Positions 58,497 to 64,000 of a stretch of 64,000 bases of DNA are shown one piece after another (positions within the stretch are counted from its first letter, which is position 1; each line of letters starts with the position of its first letter). This DNA is from Euwallacea fornicatus (taxonomy: Eukaryota > Arthropoda > Insecta > Coleoptera > Curculionidae). The position numbers and the translations under genes are program-made. The stretch covers positions 1,302,001 through 1,366,000 of the forward strand of contig NC_089573.1 of NCBI RefSeq assembly GCF_040115645.1, read 5' to 3'. The notes under the pieces are model-generated. The model saw nothing but the letters and a program-made list of their open reading frames with translations. It did not search any database and was not told the DNA's origin.

Positions 58497-61400
58497 CGTA
58501 TGACATAACCCCGAGTATTGCGGATAATAAAAATTGTAATCGGAGCCCCGACTTACATAGTATATATACGCACTTATCTTTAATACTCATGTTTCCGTCT
58601 ACGATTGCAGTGTCCCAGTAAGATAAGGTCACTTAGTACGAAAAAAAATGTCCTACCTCTTCTGCAAAATTGCTTATCAGCATTCTGTACCTGTCAAAGT
58701 GAATCGCTAATAGGGTGCATGGAACAAGAGTAATCGGACTAACGCATGCCTGAACCCTGAGCAAGAATAAATCTACACTCTCATATCTGGGACATAGGTA
58801 ATTTGTTTTCGGAGGGTCATTAGACTCGTGGATTGTTTTACTTTAGCTATATGGTTTATATATTTATTTAAAGGCCTCCTGCTTAGCCGCTGGTCGAAAA
58901 AACGGATACCGAGAATGTTATTTTCAAATTGTCCGAATTGCTGTCGCAGTTATGCAACTATCACTCAACGCTGATTCGTAACGTTACAGTGTGTGTTTTT
59001 GAGGAATTCATTATTTTCGTTTGCCAATTTAATTTGAGAGGATTCATGTCTTGAATGCAATCCACTCCCACCACTTCGCGTAGAAGATTCCCTTTGTTTA
59101 TGATAAAATGTTTCGAAGTTAGAAAGAAAACGGAGCAACATCCAGTGCAGGTACAAACCGGAATCGTAAACAGACACGCAGAAGAGCTAATTGTTACTAG
59201 AAAAAAATATATTTCACTAACGAGATCACCGGTGTGGATCGTGTTTATTTTTTTTAGTCGGCATGTGTTGTTGAATGATTAAACCGAAAGTACGTCGAGC
59301 TAACAATACTATTTGGAACCTGCGAGTCATGCCGATAGGCACCTGATCTCGGATCACCTCCTTATCTCCGATCTCGTGTACTTAAGCTAGTTTTGGCTGA
59401 AATTCATTAGGCTGGTTACAGAACGAGCCTGTCTTGACGATAAACATTGAATATGAACCAGCAAATCTTGTTTCTTGGTGAAACAACAGAATATGCATTG
59501 ACAGAAAAACCCTTGTCTGACATGTTATTTTGGTACCAACGTCGTGCGGACGTCATAACAAGTTATGTAAACGACATAGACTGCCAATATATCGAAAAGA
59601 AAACGTTGTCAGCAATGATACACGATAGTGGTACCTAGACGATATAGATACGAGATACGGAACTATATTTATTGCGGATAAAAACACTGAATTAATCTAC
59701 GAAGTACGAGAATCTAGATTTATTTCCGTCATTATATCGAGTCAAAAATACTGATTGTTTTCATTCAAAGGAGATAAAGAGATGCGAAACAGTCTGTCAC
59801 GAGCAAGTGTTAAGTTACCAAGTGACAATAAGATACAACATCACTTGATAGACCGACTGACTGATGACCCAGCAAGGTACTGCCGCAAGTACGTTCGACG
59901 TACGTTGTTGTCAAGTCGTTTTCACTTTTCTCCTTCGCCGCTAACGTTGCGCCAATGAAAAGAGTCAAAAGGACATCTACACCGCACATTTTCTGCTTGA
60001 ATTGTGCTACTTAGAGGACGTACCAAGACTCAAAAATCACTCGAGAATTCAAACAAGGAAGCTATCGAATTCAGTTATAATCAGCCATTGTTTGCAATTA
60101 TTATCGTCAATTCATCGTCGAAGATTAGATATTTCTGGAAAGTATATCTTGCGAGTTCTATCCAGAAGTAAATATTATTGCTACGGATGAAGGTTGTTTT
60201 ATAACCTGAATTAGCTTCACTAAACTGAGTCAGGTAATTCTAGAATGAAATAGAAACCGTTCGGGCCTGTGCGTTACTTCAGATTTTTTGCACAGAATTT
60301 AATAATGGATCTCGTAATATACAGAGTAATTTAAAAATCAGAGGTCGGTCATTTCACTGAAACAAGTAGTTTGTGGAAGACATTCAATTCATGGCGCAAG
60401 TCTTGATCGCTGTTATTTTTTGCAAAATTTCACGGTTTTTTTTTCACATTCTAATGTCGTTATTTCGCAACGAATCGACTGAATTGGAATTTAAACGTTC
60501 GGTAAATGCAATAAGTTGTGAAATAATTAGGAACTTTACGGGGAAATAAAAGAAACTGTTGCTGGAAAGTTCAAAATTTTCACAAAAAGGACTTGGCAGG
60601 ATGCTTGCTGTACGTGCATTAACTTTCCACACTCCTAGTTCGCATGCGCTCAATTTCATACCTACAGAGGGTATTCCGAAAACGACACAAACCCGCCATC
60701 CAGAGATCCAAAGGGCATAAAGAAATCTCAGGGTATCAAATTGGCTCCCTATATTTCAGAGCTTTACTTTTCCTCATAGCCTCCACAGTTCCTGAGATAC
60801 TAAGTTGAAAATTGGAAAATATTGAACCCATCAAAATCTACATGTATAGATAGACGCTTCAATTGGTTGCACAAATCGACATGGTGAAATTTTTCCTGGG
60901 GCCTCCTCGTTCCATTCCATTTCTTGTGGCATTTGGAAGTTTGCATCATCTCAAGTGGCTTTTCTGTATCTGCCACCGTCATCGAATTATCTGCAAAAGC
61001 ATCTAGGAATGCAGATCGTTTTTCCCGAAGACGTGACTATGCTTTAGGTGTTTCGAATTGGGGTAAAAATAAGGTAGTTTCCCTTACTCCACTAGATTAT
61101 TTAGCTTAGTTTTCCCATGATTTGTTACGCATTTGGACGTGCAGGTAGAAACATACGAAGCACATGCACTTACATGTAATGGGAACATAATGCTCGTATC
61201 TAGAGAACTGTGCGGAAAACTGGAAAACGGTGACCAACACGGAAAACAGCAAAAGACATAAAATAGTTTCTCAACTAAATAGGAAATTTAAATGTTGCTA
61301 ATCGAATAAATGGCCATTGACGTGCGGCGAAAAAGGGACGTAAATTGAAAATAGGCCTGCGGGCAGTAATAACAGAGGAAGTTGATCGCTGAATAATTGA

Positions 61401-63262
61401 GGTTGTTTGGAGTTGGTGAAGTTTGAATGGTAAGTTCCTATCTAGGTGCTGAAGTAAATCGCTATTGACAAACCAACACGAGCATAGAGCAAAATAAAAT
61501 GAAATAACACCGCCCAGCCCCGTTGATGGTTAACAATATTGAGCTTAAGTGGAACAAAAAATAGAAACTTAACTAAATAAAATGAAAAAATTGAAATATA
61601 AAATAACGAATGGGGATTTCGGGTAATAATTTTGATTAGATTTGGCATCGTTGTATTTATTTGAAGTGGCAGTGTATCGGAATTGAACAAGAAATGAGAG
61701 TCCACGTGTTTAGCCTGTCAATTAGGCTTAAAAGACTTGGGCTAAAATTTGCTACAAAAAATTGAACTCTTCTTTTATACACTCTGCCTTTTTGGTCGTG
61801 TTTTGTGAAAGGAAGGTCGGAGAGTAAAAGAAATGGTTGGTGGCCGAACGACAAGCGTCAAAAATCGCTCGTAAAGGAGCGGGAGCTACTGTCGTTGGAG
61901 CTTTTAACTATAGAACAATGCTATCAACGTAAGGTAAAACGAAGATTAATCTACGTCGTGAGGTGTAAGTTATCTTTAAACCGTAAAAAGTCTGCCCACG
62001 TTTGAGCATTGCTGTGATAACCGGACGCTTTAGATTTATTGAGTCAAAAGGGCCCCGTTCGAGTCAAATACGTATTACACAGTGTTTTCCAGGGGCAACC
62101 ACTTCAATTCATTTGCATGGACATTTAGATGTTTTGTTTCGTTTGACGCTTTACATAAATATCACTCAAAAACGATGATCTTTTGATTAATTATTACCGT
62201 TAATTGCTAACTGATGCCAAATTATGCAATTAGCGACTATAAATAAACCGATATGATACACTACCGGCCGCTGTGAAGGTATTAAAGGAAAATAAATAAC
62301 TTTGCTAGCCAACGGGCAACTTGTGCAGTCAGAACTATTACATATGTATTTGAAATTGTTATTTACACTTTTACGCTAGGTAAAGAAATATTAGGGCAAT
62401 AGCTGTCGAAGGGAACCTGGTCTTCGCCAAAATATAAATATTTAATCCTGATAACGTACGAGCTTGGGGAATCCCCTGGGGAAAGCCTAAATAAGCATTT
62501 TCACTTAAGGGATTAGGGAAGTAGCGATTTGCAGTTCTTTCTATACAAATATTTGGCTCGTCCTTTCCAGAGGGAGGATTTATGTTTTGACTTTTTCCCT
62601 GTTTAGGCCTAAGTAGCTAAGCAGGGGAAAGTGAGTTAGTCTCGAAGAAATCCCTTAAATTAGGAGAAAAAGAAAACATACCAATTAGTGTAATTTTTAG
62701 CATAACCCGGGGGAATTTACACCTATGCGAGTTGTTTCAACGAATGAAGCTCTACCTACCACAGTCAGACAAGACAAGAGAGCTCTCATCAAGTGGGTTC
62801 CTTTGTCGGATTATATGAATTAGCGGCTAAAATGCGGAGCCCTAAATTACCGTCCCACATTTTTGCTCTCTTTCGTTTGAAATCAATTTCAATCTTTTGT
62901 GATGGTAAATAACGAGGATTGCAACATTTTTACGGGACATTGTTGTCGAATACACTATGATGTGACGAAACCTTTCAATTACACACGGTGGCTCAGAGTG
63001 AAAATGATACACCTCATGAGTTGATAGGTTTTTATTCATAAATTTCATCTGCAACTTAACAAATAATTATAAATATTTCGACAGTATATTTTGACATCTG
63101 GTTTTTAAAATAATGTGTTAAATCAACAATTGAAGGATTTTTAATAAATAAATAAACATACGAACAAATTGATCGCGCAAATGAAGATCAAAGTTTATGT
63201 GATACATACAGATTTTAAGAGTTTATTCCACCTCAGAACAAGCACCAAATTTATAAACGGTA
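58497..63262. other. Intergenic DNA with possible stray mariner-like ends
   Basis: No supported gene. TACAGAGTAATTT at about 60319 and TACAGAGGGTATTCCGAAAAC at about 60663 resemble mariner-like termini, but no partners were identified. Short frames (for example 59755-59958, 61805-62005) show no domain. Confidence 0.35.
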
Positions 63263-63340
63263 TTTTTTATTTATTTATGGTGATTTTTTAATTTATTTAT
63301 GGTGTTTTTTTAATTTATTTATGGTGTTTTTTTTTATTTA
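63263..63340. repeat. ~24-bp tandem repeat, AATTTATTTATGGTGTTTTTT
   Basis: About three successive copies of TTTATTTATGGTG followed by a T-run, with T-run length and one internal base varying between copies. Confidence 0.9.
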
Positions 63341-64000
63341 AACTTATTCGATTTAGCAGTTGTCATGAATTAATGAATGCGAAGATAAGTTTCAAAGGTG
63401 TATGAAGTCATAAATTAATTGTAAATGCTAATTACCTTTGGTTTTTTACATTTTAAAATTTAACTTTTTCTTGTAATAATTATTATAAAGAATTTATTCT
63501 AAATTAATAAAATTTAATTAATATTTTGTTACGGCCCTTTTTGGTTCAGAGAGGACGATTCATGCCTCGGCAATGTTCATAATGAAAATTGCGAAAACGA
63601 TCACCAAAACTGGTTAAACCGTAATTTGCGGCAAATTAAGGTTTGAGAATTAGACTGCTGTGATTCCTGAGATTTTCGTGTGCGTTAAGGCGGACTTTTT
63701 ATCACGTCTAACACAGTTACATGCGTGATGGATAGGCAAAACTTCACGAGAATGCTAGTTAATCATTCGCTAACATAAGGAAGGAAAATCGACGAAATAA
63801 TTGAAAAAAGTGTAGCGGCAGTTCAACAAATCATAGACGCAGGAAGGGTCCCCCCCCTGAAGTAAGGCCTAGCGGCGGTTCCGGGGGGGGACTCAGGGTG
63901 AAGAGAGGAGAGTTTTAGTAGGTAGGCGTCCCGATTAGGGACAAATCTGGCATAACTCGGTCGCCAGAATATCAGACCGGGTACCTTTCGAAGGTTTCCC
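63341..64000. other. Window end: AT-rich DNA then a GC-richer segment, possible retroelement junction
   Basis: From about 63650 the composition becomes GC-richer. A perfect 10-bp inverted pair, GTCCCCCCCC (63848-63857) and GGGGGGGGAC (63883-63892), flanks 25 bp. Before it a plus-strand frame reads DEIIEKSVAAVQQIIDAGRV then PPLK and a stop, which could be the C-terminus of a LINE ORF; this is not secure. Whatever starts here runs past the window. Confidence 0.3.

Noticed and set aside
58405..58632. Arg/Glu-repeat protein on the minus strand
   Set aside because: The repeat peptide is only the translation of the (CT)n microsatellite.
63263..63340. Regular repeats considered as a CRISPR-like array
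   Set aside because: They are directly adjoining AT-rich units without spacers in a eukaryotic genome.

Overview
This 64-kb window is AT-rich nuclear DNA from an arthropod, most likely an insect. The evidence is a branchless-like fibroblast growth factor (FGF) gene with introns, many mariner/Tc1 DNA transposons of insect type with TA target duplications, and relics of BEL/Pao and jockey-like retrotransposons. A beetle would fit, but nothing here fixes the order. No bacterial operons, rRNA, tRNA or CRISPR arrays were seen.

Host genes are few and lie on the minus strand. Two exons of one FGF gene are clear: a 104-nt middle exon (21496-21599) and a terminal exon (13636-14220) that completes the beta-trefoil and adds a lysine-rich, sequon-bearing tail. 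The intron between them is about 7.3 kb and full of transposons. The first exon was not found. Downstream on the same strand, 9844-10014 is a convincing 56-codon terminal exon of an unidentified protein. It is either a neighbouring gene or an alternative 3' exon of the FGF gene.

Most of the rest is layered mobile DNA. From left to right: a 58-bp-stem hairpin MITE (1-215); an inverted/tandem repeat cluster (1117-1672); long-arm foldback elements (2296-3181, 5190-6226, 11713-12755, 45351-46074); two opposed copies of one mariner family (7350-8599 minus, 37128-38388 plus); a nested composite in the FGF intron (15211-19252, containing 16130-16918 and 16953-17649); a deletion derivative (20577-21288); two almost abutting, head-to-head mariners of different subfamilies (26792-28062 and 28071-29343, the second nearly intact); Tc1-like relics (about 34160-35760 and 55320-56258); transposase fragments (39926-40215, 42623-43110, 46812-47746); a BEL/Pao relic split by a foldback element (44237-46740); and a jockey-like reverse transcriptase relic (about 53840-54370). 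Many elements end in TACAGGGTGT-like sequence.

The structures least explained by known families are an array at 30.4-32.3 kb with GTTAAC-like words roughly every 60 bp, a young element with 120-bp near-identical ends that encodes only a helix-turn-helix protein (16130-16918), and the orphan terminal exon at 9844-10014. Large parts of 47.7-53.8 kb and 56.3-63.2 kb contain nothing I can recognise.
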